Shown: one piece after another, positions 7,943-15,724 of the stretch
How the letters are laid out: each line of letters opens with the position of its first letter
Numbering within the stretch: position 1 is the first letter of the stretch
NCBI GenBank assembly: GCA_905197485.1
Contig: CAJJYZ010000038.1
Coordinates: forward strand, 1 to 20,930
Reading direction: 5' to 3'
DNA from: an uncultured Lachnospiraceae bacterium
GTDB taxonomy: Bacteria; Bacillota; Clostridia; Lachnospirales; Lachnospiraceae
DNA: 20,930 bases
The notes under the pieces: generated by a model
Seen by the model: the letters and a program-made list of their open reading frames with translations, nothing else
What the model was told of the DNA's origin: nothing
Databases searched by the model: none
Translations under genes and position numbers: made by a program

Positions 7943-8611
7943 ATGAACGAAGAACATTTACAAACAGAAACTATGGCAGACTACGAATCTCAGTTCGATA
8001 TTGCCAATCCTTGGAACATTGTAGCCCGTTATATGGACGAGCAGGAAAACTTAACCGTCAAAGTGGAAGGCATCGTAAGCGGAGGAGTTATCGTATATCT
8101 GGAAGGCATCCGCGGTTTTATTCCGGCATCCCGCCTATCCCTTTCTTATGTGGATAACATCGAATCCTATCTGCTTCAGGAGATTGAAGTCCGCGTGGTC
8201 GATGTGGACCAGGCTGAGAACCGCCTTGTGCTTTCTGCACGCGAGATTTTAAAAGAGAAGGAGCAACAGGAACTTGCGAGAAAGTTAAGTTCTGTAGAAG
8301 TCGGAAGCGTGATGGATGGCGTTGTAGAATCCTTACAGAATTATGGCGCCTTTGTCCGTCTCACAAACGGATTATCCGGACTGGTACACATTTCCCAGAT
8401 TTCCGACAAGCGAATCAAGTCCCCTTCCGATGTATTGCATATCGGCGATAAGATTCAGGTGAAAGTCATCGGAATCAAAGACGGTAAAATCAGTCTGAGC
8501 ATCAAAGCGCTCATCGAGCCGGAAGAAGAGGTCGTTGAGGAAGTGGAGATTCCGGAATCGGAAGACATTGGAACAAGCCTTGGAGATTTGTTTAAGAATA
8601 TTCGCTTATAA
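7943..8611 (+). CDS. Two-S1-domain RNA-binding protein
   Basis: Protein of 222 residues with two OB-fold S1 domains. S1-1 (about 38-100) has the ribosomal-protein-S1-like FIPASRLSLSYV and ends in RLVLSARE. S1-2 (about 120-190) is close to the consensus, with GVVESLQNYGAFVRL, GLSGLVHISQIS and KISLSIKAL. A short Glu-rich tail follows. This is a reduced relative of ribosomal protein S1 / the RpsA-like proteins of Firmicutes; binding single-stranded RNA is a fair inference, but the target is unknown. Two ATGs are adjacent (7940 and 7943). The second is chosen because GAGGTG at 7933-7938 is too close to the first. It is monocistronic, between its own extended -10 promoter and a shared terminator. 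Confidence 0.9.
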   Translation: MNEEHLQTETMADYESQFDIANPWNIVARYMDEQENLTVKVEGIVSGGVIVYLEGIRGFIPASRLSLSYVDNIESYLLQEIEVRVVDVDQAENRLVLSAREILKEKEQQELARKLSSVEVGSVMDGVVESLQNYGAFVRLTNGLSGLVHISQISDKRIKSPSDVLHIGDKIQVKVIGIKDGKISLSIKALIEPEEEVVEEVEIPESEDIGTSLGDLFKNIRL

Positions 8612-8641
8612 GCCTATACTGCAAGACTTCGCCTATTACAA

Positions 8642-8688
8642 AGCATCCCTGTGGAGAGAATCATAATATTCCTTCCTGCAGGGATGCT
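8642..8688. terminator. Bidirectional intrinsic terminator
   Basis: AGCATCCCTG (8642-8651) and CAGGGATGCT (8679-8688) are a perfect 10-base inverted repeat. The loop can pair further through GGAGAGAAT with ATTCCTTCC with imperfect matches. A T-rich stretch follows on the plus strand (TATTTGTTTCTTATTTTC), and the structure lies between the convergent S1 and nadE genes. Confidence 0.8.
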
Positions 8689-8715
8689 ATTTGTTTCTTA
8701 TTTTCTTTCTTTTTT

Positions 8716-10635
8716 CTATGGGCGGATTGCTTCCAGCTCTTTCATCCAAACCGTTACGCATGCATCACTCGGCATCTTCCAGTCTCCTCTTGGAGAAAGT
8801 GCGATTCCCGTTACTCTCGGTCCATCCGGCATACAAGAGCGTTTGAACTGCTGGGAGAAGAAACGCCAGTAGAATTTCTTTAACCATTTCAGAATCGTCT
8901 CCGCATCATACGTTCCTTCAAACGCATATTTTGCCAGACGGTAAATCTTCTCCGGCTCATATCCATAGCGAAGCATATAATACAGATAGAAGTCGTGTAG
9001 TTCATACGGTCCTACTACGTCTTCTGTCTTCTGCACAATTTCTCCGTCTTTCGGTGGCAGAAGTTCCGGGCTTACCGGTGTCGCAAGAATATCAAGAAGC
9101 ACTTCTTTCAATTCCTTATCTTCACAATTCTCCGCATAGATTCTTACAACATGCTTGATAAATGTCTTCGGAACCGAACTGTTTACCGCATACATGGACA
9201 TATGGTCTCCATTGTAAGTCGCCCATCCCAATGCCAGTTCAGACATATCGCCTGTTCCGATAACCATACCGTTCGTCTCATTTGCAAGGTCCATCAACAC
9301 TTGTGTTCTTTCTCTTGCCTGTGCATTTTCATAAGTGACATCCTGCACATTGATATCATGACCAATATCTTTCAAATGCTGGACAACCGACTCTTTGATA
9401 TCCACTTCCTTCAATGTTGCGCCAAGCTTCTCCACCAGACTGCATGCGTTATGATACGTTCTGTCTGTCGTTCCAAAACATGGCATTGTCACACCAAGGA
9501 TATGTTTCCTATCGATTCCAAGAAGGTCAAATGCTTTTGCAGTCACAAGAAGCGCCAATGTAGAATCCAGACCACCTGAAATGCCGATAACCGCGCTCTT
9601 GCAATTCGTATGGTCCAAACGCTTCTTCAGTCCCATCGCCTGAATCATCAGCGTCTCCTCACACTGGGCTTTCGTCTCCTCTTCTGTGTTCGGAACAAAC
9701 GGAGTCTGAGATAGTTTTCTCGTCAGAACCGTATCGTCTAAGTTGAGGGAAAACTTCACTCTCGCCGTTTCATATGGGAAATGGGACATCTGGAATGTAG
9801 TGTTCTTCCTTCTCTCCCATGCAAGGCGCTTCACATCGATTTCACTGTAAATAATGCCATTCTTAAAACGTTCTGATTCTGCAAGAATGGTTCCCTTCTC
9901 CGCAATCAGATTGTGTCCGCTGAACACAAGGTCTGTCGTGGACTCTCCGTATCCCGCGCTGGAATATACGTAACCGGAGATTAATTTCACAGACTGTCCT
10001 TTAATCAGTTCTCTTCTGTAGCCTTCTTTTCCGACCGCCTCATCACTCGCGGAACAGTTTGCAATAATCGTCGCTCCCTGAATGGCTGCCTGAATACTCG
10101 GAGCAACCGGCGCCCACACATCCTCACAGATTTCTGCCGCAACAATCAGGTCTTTTTCTTCCCGGCACTCAAACAAAATCTGTGGTCCGAACGGAACCTT
10201 TCTTCCATAAAATTCCACCAAATCTGCCGTTGTCGGTCCCGGCTGGAAATAACGCATCTCTGAAAATTCATCGTAGTTCGGAAGGAAGGTCTTTGTCGTA
10301 AGCCCAAGCACTTCCCCGTCATGTACGGTAGCTGCCACGTTATAAAGCTTACCTACATGCACGAACGGAAGACCTACAAACACGAGCGCGTCCTTTCCTT
10401 TTGTATATGCGGCGATTCTCCGAAGACCTTCCTCCGCACTGTTTAAGAGCGCCTCCTGGAAAAACAAATCTCCACATGTATAACCGGTGATAGAAAGCTC
10501 CGGAAATACGATAACTTTCGCGCCTTCTTTTACCGCTTCATCAATATTCTTGCAAATCTCTTCTGTATTATATTCCACATCCGCAACACGCATGTCCGGT
10601 GTCACAGCCGCAACTTTTACAAATCCTTGCTTCAT
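8716..10635 (-). CDS. nadE: Glutamine-dependent NAD(+) synthetase
   Basis: Protein of 639 residues joining an N-terminal nitrilase-type glutaminase to a C-terminal NAD synthetase, the long NadE form also known from Mycobacterium. The glutaminase triad is readable: Glu46 in VFPELSITGYTCGD, Lys115 in TTKTFLPNYDEF, Cys170 in AAEICEDVWAP. The synthetase has the ATP-pyrophosphatase P-loop SGGLDS (353-358) and GTGDMSELALGWATYNGDHMSMY. It makes NAD from deamido-NAD using ammonia channelled from glutamine, in the cytoplasm, as the last step of NAD synthesis. The ribosome site AAAGGAG overlaps the hslO stop region; only three bases separate the genes. It is the last gene of the methyltransferase-hslO-nadE operon. 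Confidence 0.97.
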   Translation of the reverse strand: MKQGFVKVAAVTPDMRVADVEYNTEEICKNIDEAVKEGAKVIVFPELSITGYTCGDLFFQEALLNSAEEGLRRIAAYTKGKDALVFVGLPFVHVGKLYNVAATVHDGEVLGLTTKTFLPNYDEFSEMRYFQPGPTTADLVEFYGRKVPFGPQILFECREEKDLIVAAEICEDVWAPVAPSIQAAIQGATIIANCSASDEAVGKEGYRRELIKGQSVKLISGYVYSSAGYGESTTDLVFSGHNLIAEKGTILAESERFKNGIIYSEIDVKRLAWERRKNTTFQMSHFPYETARVKFSLNLDDTVLTRKLSQTPFVPNTEEETKAQCEETLMIQAMGLKKRLDHTNCKSAVIGISGGLDSTLALLVTAKAFDLLGIDRKHILGVTMPCFGTTDRTYHNACSLVEKLGATLKEVDIKESVVQHLKDIGHDINVQDVTYENAQARERTQVLMDLANETNGMVIGTGDMSELALGWATYNGDHMSMYAVNSSVPKTFIKHVVRIYAENCEDKELKEVLLDILATPVSPELLPPKDGEIVQKTEDVVGPYELHDFYLYYMLRYGYEPEKIYRLAKYAFEGTYDAETILKWLKKFYWRFFSQQFKRSCMPDGPRVTGIALSPRGDWKMPSDACVTVWMKELEAIRP

Positions 10636-10638
10636 ACT

Positions 10639-11526
10639 CTATCTGCTCCTTTTGATAATTTCTTTTAATTCCTCTACGGAAAACGTGTACTGGGTATTAC
10701 AGAAATGGCAGTTCACTTCGATTTCCTTGCCATCGTCAATCATTTCCTGAATATCCTTCTTACCGATACTGATAATCGCCTTTGTCACTCTCTCTTTGGA
10801 ACAATTACATGTAAACTGCGTCGGAATCCTATCTGTAACTTCCACATCCAGGCCGTCTAACACTTCTTCCAGTATCTGCTCCGGCGTATAACCTTTATCC
10901 AGCATGGCAGTCACCGATGTGATTTTCTGCACGTTCTCTTCCAGTTTTGTGAGAACACTTTCTTCGATAAACGGCATCACCTGCACGATGAATCCGCCTG
11001 CCTGTTTTACCGTATTATCCTTCTCCATCAACACGCCAAGTCCTACGGAAGACGGAACCTGCTCTGATGTGGCAAAATAATACGTCAAATCCTCTGCAAT
11101 CTCACTCGTCTGCAGAATCGTCTGTCCCACATACGGTTCTTTCAATCCCATATCCTTGATAACACTCAACACACCCAAATCCAGCGCGCCTGCCACGTCC
11201 AGTTTTCCTTTGCTGTTCGGAGGAAGCATGACGTCCGGATTCTCCACATAACCTTTCACATTTCCATGCATATCTGCTGTCACAGTCAGCCCTTTGATTG
11301 GACCTTCGCACTTAATCTGAATCGTCAGCATATCTTTATCATTTTTCATCATACTTCCCATCATGGCTCCTCCGGTCAGGAGTCTTCCGAGGGCTGCCGT
11401 TGCTACCGGACTCGTATTATGGCGCTGTCTCGCCGTCTCCACCACGTCTCTTGTCGTAGCGGCAAATGCACGAATCTGACGATTTGCCGCCGTTGCTCTT
11501 ACAATATAGTCCTTACATTCTTTCAT
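10639..11526 (-). CDS. hslO: Hsp33 redox-regulated chaperone
   Basis: Protein of 295 residues, normal for Hsp33. The C-terminal zinc switch is complete: Cys240 and Cys242 (CNC) and Cys273 and Cys276 (CHFC), matching the family CxC...CxxC. When reduced these bind zinc; oxidation releases zinc, unfolds the linker and turns the protein into a holdase for unfolding proteins under oxidative heat stress. N-terminal family segments such as ATAANRQIRAFAATTRD, the GRLLTGGAMMGSMMK region and GNVKGYVENP are present. Start is supported by AGAGGA nine bases upstream. It follows the methyltransferase by three bases and precedes nadE by three, so the three are one translational unit. Confidence 0.97.
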   Translation of the reverse strand: MKECKDYIVRATAANRQIRAFAATTRDVVETARQRHNTSPVATAALGRLLTGGAMMGSMMKNDKDMLTIQIKCEGPIKGLTVTADMHGNVKGYVENPDVMLPPNSKGKLDVAGALDLGVLSVIKDMGLKEPYVGQTILQTSEIAEDLTYYFATSEQVPSSVGLGVLMEKDNTVKQAGGFIVQVMPFIEESVLTKLEENVQKITSVTAMLDKGYTPEQILEEVLDGLDVEVTDRIPTQFTCNCSKERVTKAIISIGKKDIQEMIDDGKEIEVNCHFCNTQYTFSVEELKEIIKRSR

Positions 11527-11529
11527 TGT

Positions 11530-12285
11530 TTATTTTCCTCTTTCTCTCGCTATCATATAGATACGTTCACTCTCACTCGTTGGCATATCATGTGTAAACG
11601 CATCATAGGCTGTCACATATTCCAATCCGGATTCCTCGATGAGACAATGCATCGTCTCCAAATCATACCCTTTTTGATAGTGTGTCTCTTCGTATTTTCG
11701 GTATAATTCAGAATCGTTCTCCCGAATGAATAAACTCAGCTCATATTCGTTTATCTTCTCGTCCTCATAGTAGTAATTATCCCAGATAAAACTGCACGCA
11801 TCCCGGTTCTCTGCAATCGTACAATCCCCCAGAATCTCCCGGTATTTATATTCCGTATTGAAATCAAAAATAAAAATTCCTCCCGGGTCCAGATAATTAT
11901 TCACAAGACGGAACACCTCCAGCAGTTCCTCTTCCTCCGTTACATAATTCATCGAATCACAGATACTCACGACTGCCTTTACCGTTCCATATAGTTCAAA
12001 CTCTCTCATATCCTGTAGAAGGTATAAAATATCATAACCGGACTTTGCTTTCTTATCCATCGCAATCTCCAACATGTCTTCCGAATTGTCCAGTCCAATC
12101 ATGTCATAGCCTTCCTCTGCAAGAATCTCTGTCATCGTGCCTGTTCCACATCCCAAGTCAAGAATCAGACCATCCTCCACACCGTATTCCTTCAAAAGTC
12201 CCTTTAGATAATCTCCCCATTCTTCATATGGAATATTGTCCATGAACGTGTCATAAACATATGCAAAGCTTGTGTATGCATCCAC
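11530..12285 (-). CDS. SAM-dependent class I methyltransferase
   Basis: Protein of 251 residues with a Rossmann-like methyltransferase fold. Motif I is ILDLGCGTG (41-49), the acidic residue binding the SAM ribose is Asp in MIGLDNSEDML, and VVSICDSMNYV and GGIFIFDFNT are motif IV/post-motif blocks. The Y-x-x-(F/I)-A-x-x-YD opening (TSFAYVYDTFMDNIPYEEW) is common in small-molecule methyltransferases of Firmicutes. The acceptor is unknown. The start codon is GTG, chosen because GGGAGG lies eight bases upstream and no in-frame ATG fits. It has a clear promoter and heads the hslO-nadE operon, but nothing in the sequence links its chemistry to NAD or redox stress. Confidence 0.88.
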   Translation of the reverse strand: MDAYTSFAYVYDTFMDNIPYEEWGDYLKGLLKEYGVEDGLILDLGCGTGTMTEILAEEGYDMIGLDNSEDMLEIAMDKKAKSGYDILYLLQDMREFELYGTVKAVVSICDSMNYVTEEEELLEVFRLVNNYLDPGGIFIFDFNTEYKYREILGDCTIAENRDACSFIWDNYYYEDEKINEYELSLFIRENDSELYRKYEETHYQKGYDLETMHCLIEESGLEYVTAYDAFTHDMPTSESERIYMIARERGK

Positions 12286-12321
12286 GAGAAAGTCCTCCCT
12301 TCTTTTCTGATATCCTTAACG

Positions 12322-12350
12322 ATTATAACAAATATCAACTTTTGAATCAA
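12322..12350 (-). promoter_or_regulatory. Promoter of the methyltransferase-hslO-nadE operon
   Basis: On the minus strand TTGATT (plus 12345-12350) and TATAAT (plus 12322-12327) are 17 bases apart, and the -10 is extended by TG one base upstream. The start codon is about 37 bases downstream of the -10. Sigma-A type; nothing resembling a CIRCE heat-shock operator is seen around it. Confidence 0.82.
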
Positions 12351-12390
12351 CCACAGGAAGCGCAGAAAAAGAAGTTCTAACCTATCAGAC

Positions 12391-12645
12391 TCATACTAAA
12401 AGTTTCTTAATTTCCGGAATCGATTCTCCTTCTTCCCGCAGTTTCCGAATGTATGCAATCCGCATGACGCTCTCTTCCCTCCGATACCTTCTCGTTAATT
12501 TTTCTTCCTCCTGTTCAAAAGGAAGCATTCCCTCTTCTGTATAAAATTTCAGGGTGCTGTATCTGCACCCTGTCAACCGAGACAGTTCTCCGATTGTTAC
12601 GTATTCAGAAGCAAGAATTTTCTCCATTGTTCTTTGTCTTGACAT
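12391..12645 (-). CDS. Small MerR-like helix-turn-helix protein
   Basis: Protein of 84 residues that is essentially one MerR-type winged-helix domain. YVTIGELSRLTGCRYSTLKFYTEEGMLPF carries the MerR helix-turn-helix and the first wing, RRYRREESVMRIAYIRKLREEGESIPEIKKLL the second wing and the alpha-3/alpha-4 region. It ends where a normal MerR protein would go on to its coiled coil and effector domain, so it has no sensor part. The ATG at 12645 is used, 17 bases after the upstream stop. A TTG at 12669 would add eight residues and overlap the upstream gene. The ribosome site is weak (GGTGAG directly against the ATG), suggesting translation is coupled to the upstream gene. The frame is short but the domain is unmistakable. 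Confidence 0.8.
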   Translation of the reverse strand: MSRQRTMEKILASEYVTIGELSRLTGCRYSTLKFYTEEGMLPFEQEEEKLTRRYRREESVMRIAYIRKLREEGESIPEIKKLLV

Positions 12646-12662
12646 CTCACCACTCTTCTCTC

Positions 12663-13559
12663 TTACCAATATACCGGAACAATATTCGCTCCTTGAATCG
12701 GAACTTTGTATGCTCTTCTTGTCGATGGGAAAATACGGTAATAGTTGTTATCGATTTTCAGAAGCGTCTCCTCTCCCATTTTCACTTCTTCCACATAATG
12801 TCCCTTTTCTGACAGGTGTTCCATCACCGCAATTCTTCGTTGCTGCACGTTCGTTCCAAGCACCACAAAATCAATAAAGATTGCATTCCTTCGTTCCAAA
12901 TATGGAAATACAAGGTTCACACCTTCTAAGTATGGATTTTTAAATAAATTTTTCTTCGCCCTCAAGAATTTCTCGCTTAGTTTCTCTGTCATACGATAAA
13001 ACTCTGCCTTCCACAACAGCCGGAAGTTCTCTTTTCCCGCCGCAAGTGCAAGCATTCTTTCCTGTACCCGGTTCTGTTCTTCTGCAGAAAAAATGTCACA
13101 CATGCATCCACTTTCACGAAACAGCCATAATAATACTCCACACTCGTCGCTGACTTCTCCATCATCCAGTATTTCTGCCCGGACTCCTTCCCGGATGGAT
13201 AAGTATGTTGCTTCTTCACTTCGATATGCTTTTAATTCTACACCTGCCGTCTCATAGTCCATATCACATCCAAGAATATCCGGAATCTGTTCTAAAACGC
13301 CTTCACTGCTTAAGTATGCAGCCATCTCTTCTTCCAATCTCTTCGCTTCTTTTCTCTTCAAAGACTTCGCCTGTTCTACCGCCTCTTGAAGTTTGGAAGA
13401 AAACACTTCATGCGATACTCCATCCTCAACCGCATCTTCCATCACCTCTGCCGCCTTCAAAGCATGCAGTACCGCATCTTTCGCCAAAGAGCGATGTAAA
13501 CTTTCCAAGCCATTCAACGCAACAATTGCATATTTCTGAGATAATGTGAATTCCTTCAT
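12663..13559 (-). CDS. Unrecognised 298-residue cytoplasmic protein
   Basis: I do not recognise this family. It has no signal peptide or membrane segment. Residues 1-45 (KEFTLSQKYAIVALNGLES onward) and about 50-82 are helical, the latter rich in Lys/Glu and likely coiled. The middle (95-175) is acidic with a GVLLWLFRESGCMCDIFS segment holding two close cysteines. The C-terminal third (205-298) alternates beta-type hydrophobics and basic residues, with NLVFPYLERRNAIFIDFVVL and a basic PSTRRAYKVP near the end. The first 40 residues faintly recall the GPP34/GOLPH3 opening, too weak to call. ATG at 13559 is chosen because AAAGGAGG lies just upstream; an upstream extension in frame lacks a site. 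It has a strong promoter and is followed by the MerR-like gene. Confidence 0.85.
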   Translation of the reverse strand: MKEFTLSQKYAIVALNGLESLHRSLAKDAVLHALKAAEVMEDAVEDGVSHEVFSSKLQEAVEQAKSLKRKEAKRLEEEMAAYLSSEGVLEQIPDILGCDMDYETAGVELKAYRSEEATYLSIREGVRAEILDDGEVSDECGVLLWLFRESGCMCDIFSAEEQNRVQERMLALAAGKENFRLLWKAEFYRMTEKLSEKFLRAKKNLFKNPYLEGVNLVFPYLERRNAIFIDFVVLGTNVQQRRIAVMEHLSEKGHYVEEVKMGEETLLKIDNNYYRIFPSTRRAYKVPIQGANIVPVYW

Positions 13560-13592
13560 ACCGACTCCTCCTTTAAAATCATGATACACATT

Positions 13593-13620
13593 TTACTTAT
13601 TACTTACTACTTACGACTTA
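13593..13620. repeat. Four tandem 7-bp repeats in a 5' leader
   Basis: Plus-strand units TTACTTA, TTACTTA, CTACTTA and CGACTTA run head to tail (on the minus strand TAAGTNN four times). They lie just after the -10 of the promoter at 13635-13662, so within the untranslated leader of the 298-residue protein gene, about 33 bases before its start codon. Confidence 0.85.
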
Positions 13621-13634
13621 TTGTTTATATTTTC

Positions 13635-13662
13635 ATTATATACCAATATATTCTTTTTTCAA
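13635..13662 (-). promoter_or_regulatory. Promoter of the 298-residue protein / MerR-like operon
   Basis: On the minus strand TTGAAA (plus 13657-13662) and TATAAT (plus 13635-13640) are separated by 16 bases. The leader to the ATG at 13559 is about 70 bases long and contains the 7-bp tandem repeats. Confidence 0.78.
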
Positions 13663-13686
13663 TCCCTTTTTTCATAAATTCAAATG

Positions 13687-13831
13687 ACTTTCCTATGTAA
13701 CAAAGAATCTCTCTTGCGAGATTCTTGCGTCTGCGGCGGTCGCATATGCGACATCTACAGCTTACGCCGCAGTGCGCATCCTGCCGGAGGCTTTTTATGA
13801 TATAGAAACGAAGTTTCCTATATCATAAAAA
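13687..13831. repeat. Hairpin-rich intergenic element (possible repeat or small structured RNA)
   Basis: Between MATE and the next promoter lies a compact run of inverted repeats. (1) A 9-bp stem, 13703-13711 with 13718-13726. (2) An 8-bp GC stem CTGCGGCG (13731-13738) with CGCCGCAG (13765-13772), extended by TGCG/CGCA outside a small internal loop and enclosing the perfect palindrome GTCGCATATGCGAC (13739-13752). (3) A short stem, GCATCC with GGAGGC (one mismatch), ending in TTTTT (13777-13796). (4) An 18-bp AT-rich hairpin, 13792-13809 with 13813-13831, three-base loop, one bulged C. Similar 18-base direct repeats (14 of 18 identical) sit at 13687-13704 and 13812-13829. No open frame of note. 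Whether it is a dispersed repeat or a plus-strand RNA of about 95 bases is not decidable here. Confidence 0.6.
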
Positions 13832-13860
13832 ATGTTGCCCAGCATATACTAGACAACATT
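13827..13860 (-). terminator. Intrinsic terminator of the folate/MATE operon
   Basis: On the minus strand AATGTTG (plus 13854-13860) pairs with CAACATT (plus 13831-13837), extended by T-G and C-G pairs, and is followed by a TTTTTT tract (plus 13827-13832). The left arm contains the end of the MATE reading frame (stop TAG at 13849-13851), so the hairpin begins inside the gene. Confidence 0.8.
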
Positions 13861-15210
13861 CATTTCTTTTATAATCTTTTTCTTCAAATAAATCAAAAAC
13901 CACATCGTCAGTCCGATTCCTTTGAGGATACTGGATATCGTAATACTCCACCAGACACCATTCAATCCAAGCGCCGTTGCCGTCAAGGCATACGCCATCG
14001 GAATCCTTGCCGCCGTAAGGATGATACTTGTAACGGATGGCGGAATCGTTTTCCCAAGACCAGAAAATGCCCCTGCCGTCGTCAATTCCAGACACATGAA
14101 CAACTGGGATACTCCTAAGATTTTCAAATAATCTACTCCGAGAGGCAGCACATCCGCTTCTGGAATAAAGATTTTGAAAATCACTTCTGGGAATACTATC
14201 AATACAAACGTACAGAAGATTCCCCATAGAATCTCAATTCCAATTGCTATCTTATAGCCTTTTACAATTCTTTCCTTATTGCCGGCGCCCATATTCTGCG
14301 CCATAAATGCGTTCACCGCGGCTCCAAAACCTTCTGCAGTCATCCAGGAAATGGATTCAATCTGGGAACCTACCTTCTGTACGGCAACCGCCGCGTCCCC
14401 AAATCCTGCAATCAGTCTGGCAATCACCATCGAGATGCTTGTAAAAATCATGCTTTGCACTCCAACCGGAACTCCGATTTTCATAATTTCGCGAAAACTC
14501 TCCCAATCAATCGGTGACAGGACATGCACATTCCGGAAAATCACCTCGTCTTTTCCCGCATAGACGAGAAATACAAACGTAACCACCATCTGGGCAAATA
14601 CCGTCGCAATCGCTGCGCCCGCCACTCCCATCTTCGGGAACGGGCCGATTCCAAAAATCAGAACCGGGTCCAAAATAATATTTATCACAAGACCAATGGC
14701 TGTCGCAAGGAAAGAACTCTTGCTGTTCCCCATCGCCGTCATGATTCCGGTGAAAATCTGGTTCAGAAAAGAAAATACAACACCGCCGCACGTAATCTGA
14801 AAATAGATTTCTGCATCTGCGACAACGTGGACGCTATTCAAATGAAAAAATCCAATCAACGGATGCACGAATAGGTTCGCAATCAATCCGTAAAGAAGCC
14901 CTATCACAACACAAAACTGCAAGGCCGTCTTGGCATGCGATATCGCCTTATTTCTTTCACCGGCTCCAAGCGCCTGACCTACTACGACCTGGCCTCCGGT
15001 CTTCGCAATGGTCGCCAGCCCGTTGGATAGCCACATATACATTCCTGCCGCACCTACAGCCGCTACCGCATCGCTTCCGATTCTTCCAATCCAAATCATA
15101 TCCGTCAGGTTATATGCCATCTGAATGAGGGATGTCGCCATAATCGGAAATGCCAACGCAGATAGTGATGGAAGAATCGGCCCTTCCAATAGTTCTACTC
15201 TCTTACTCAT
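13849..15210 (-). CDS. MATE family multidrug/metabolite efflux transporter
   Basis: Protein of 453 residues, the typical MATE length, with two six-helix halves. The opening SKRVELLEGPILPSLSALAFPIMATSLIQMAYNLTDMIWIGRIG is the usual MatE-domain start, with Q and NLTDM in TM1; GQVVVGQALGAGERNKA is the TM2-3 loop signature. The second half starts near FREIMKIGVPVGVQSMIF and repeats the pattern in FMAQNMGAGNKERI. Such proteins export cationic drugs or metabolites using a sodium or proton gradient; substrate not readable. The ATG at 15210 is chosen, eight bases past the folA stop, with GAGAGAG overlapping the end of folA. A start at 15246 would overlap folA and add 12 atypical residues. Its place at the end of the folate operon hints at, but does not prove, a folate or antifolate link. 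Confidence 0.93.
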   Translation of the reverse strand: MSKRVELLEGPILPSLSALAFPIMATSLIQMAYNLTDMIWIGRIGSDAVAAVGAAGMYMWLSNGLATIAKTGGQVVVGQALGAGERNKAISHAKTALQFCVVIGLLYGLIANLFVHPLIGFFHLNSVHVVADAEIYFQITCGGVVFSFLNQIFTGIMTAMGNSKSSFLATAIGLVINIILDPVLIFGIGPFPKMGVAGAAIATVFAQMVVTFVFLVYAGKDEVIFRNVHVLSPIDWESFREIMKIGVPVGVQSMIFTSISMVIARLIAGFGDAAVAVQKVGSQIESISWMTAEGFGAAVNAFMAQNMGAGNKERIVKGYKIAIGIEILWGIFCTFVLIVFPEVIFKIFIPEADVLPLGVDYLKILGVSQLFMCLELTTAGAFSGLGKTIPPSVTSIILTAARIPMAYALTATALGLNGVWWSITISSILKGIGLTMWFLIYLKKKIIKEMNVV

Positions 15211-15217
15211 ATGCCGT

Positions 15218-15706
15218 TTACACTCTCTCGTATCTTGCAAACACATATTCTAAATCGAAATAGGTCTGCTCATCGCTGATTCCTGTCAATTTCCAGTCTT
15301 CCATCTCATCCAGATTCGGGAAAAATGTATCTGCGGCATATGCATGGTCAATCTTCGTCACATATGCCGTCTTACAGTATGGAAGCATCTGGCGGTAAAT
15401 GCTCTCTCCGCCAATTACATAAATATCATCTTCTTTGTACTTTTTCAGTTCTTCCACCGCTTCTTCAATTCCGGATACAACGACCGCATCTTTTACTTTA
15501 TAAGTCGGATCGCTTGTGATGACAATGTTCGTCCTCTTTTTCAAAGGCTGTCCCCCCGGAAAGCTCTCTAACGTCTTACGCCCCATCACAACAACTTTTC
15601 CCGTCGTTGTCTCACGAAAGAATTTCATATCCGATGGAATGCTTACTAATAGCTGATTGTTGCATCCAATCGCCCAGTTCTTATCTACTGCTACAATTAA
15701 ATTCAT
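15218..15706 (-). CDS. folA: Dihydrofolate reductase
   Basis: Protein of 162 residues, the standard chromosomal DHFR size. MNLIVAVDKNWAIGCNNQLL is the family start; the catalytic acid is Asp26 in SIPSDMKFF; VVVMGRKTLESFPGGQPL and NIVITSD bind NADPH, and DIYVIGGESIYRQMLP is the second cofactor loop. It reduces dihydrofolate to tetrahydrofolate with NADPH, regenerating the cofactor oxidised by ThyA, whose gene is directly upstream. ATG at 15706 is chosen because GGAGG stands nine bases before it; an ATG five codons earlier overlaps that ribosome site. I see no sign of an acquired, trimethoprim-resistant dfr type: the gene sits in a native operon with its natural partners. Confidence 0.96.
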   Translation of the reverse strand: MNLIVAVDKNWAIGCNNQLLVSIPSDMKFFRETTTGKVVVMGRKTLESFPGGQPLKKRTNIVITSDPTYKVKDAVVVSGIEEAVEELKKYKEDDIYVIGGESIYRQMLPYCKTAYVTKIDHAYAADTFFPNLDEMEDWKLTGISDEQTYFDLEYVFARYERV

Positions 15707-15724
15707 CTTCGAATCCTCCATTTT

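Noticed and set aside
15218..15706. Acquired trimethoprim-resistance dfr gene.
   Set aside because: It is in a native thyA-folA operon under a THF riboswitch, with no mobile element or integron sequence near it.
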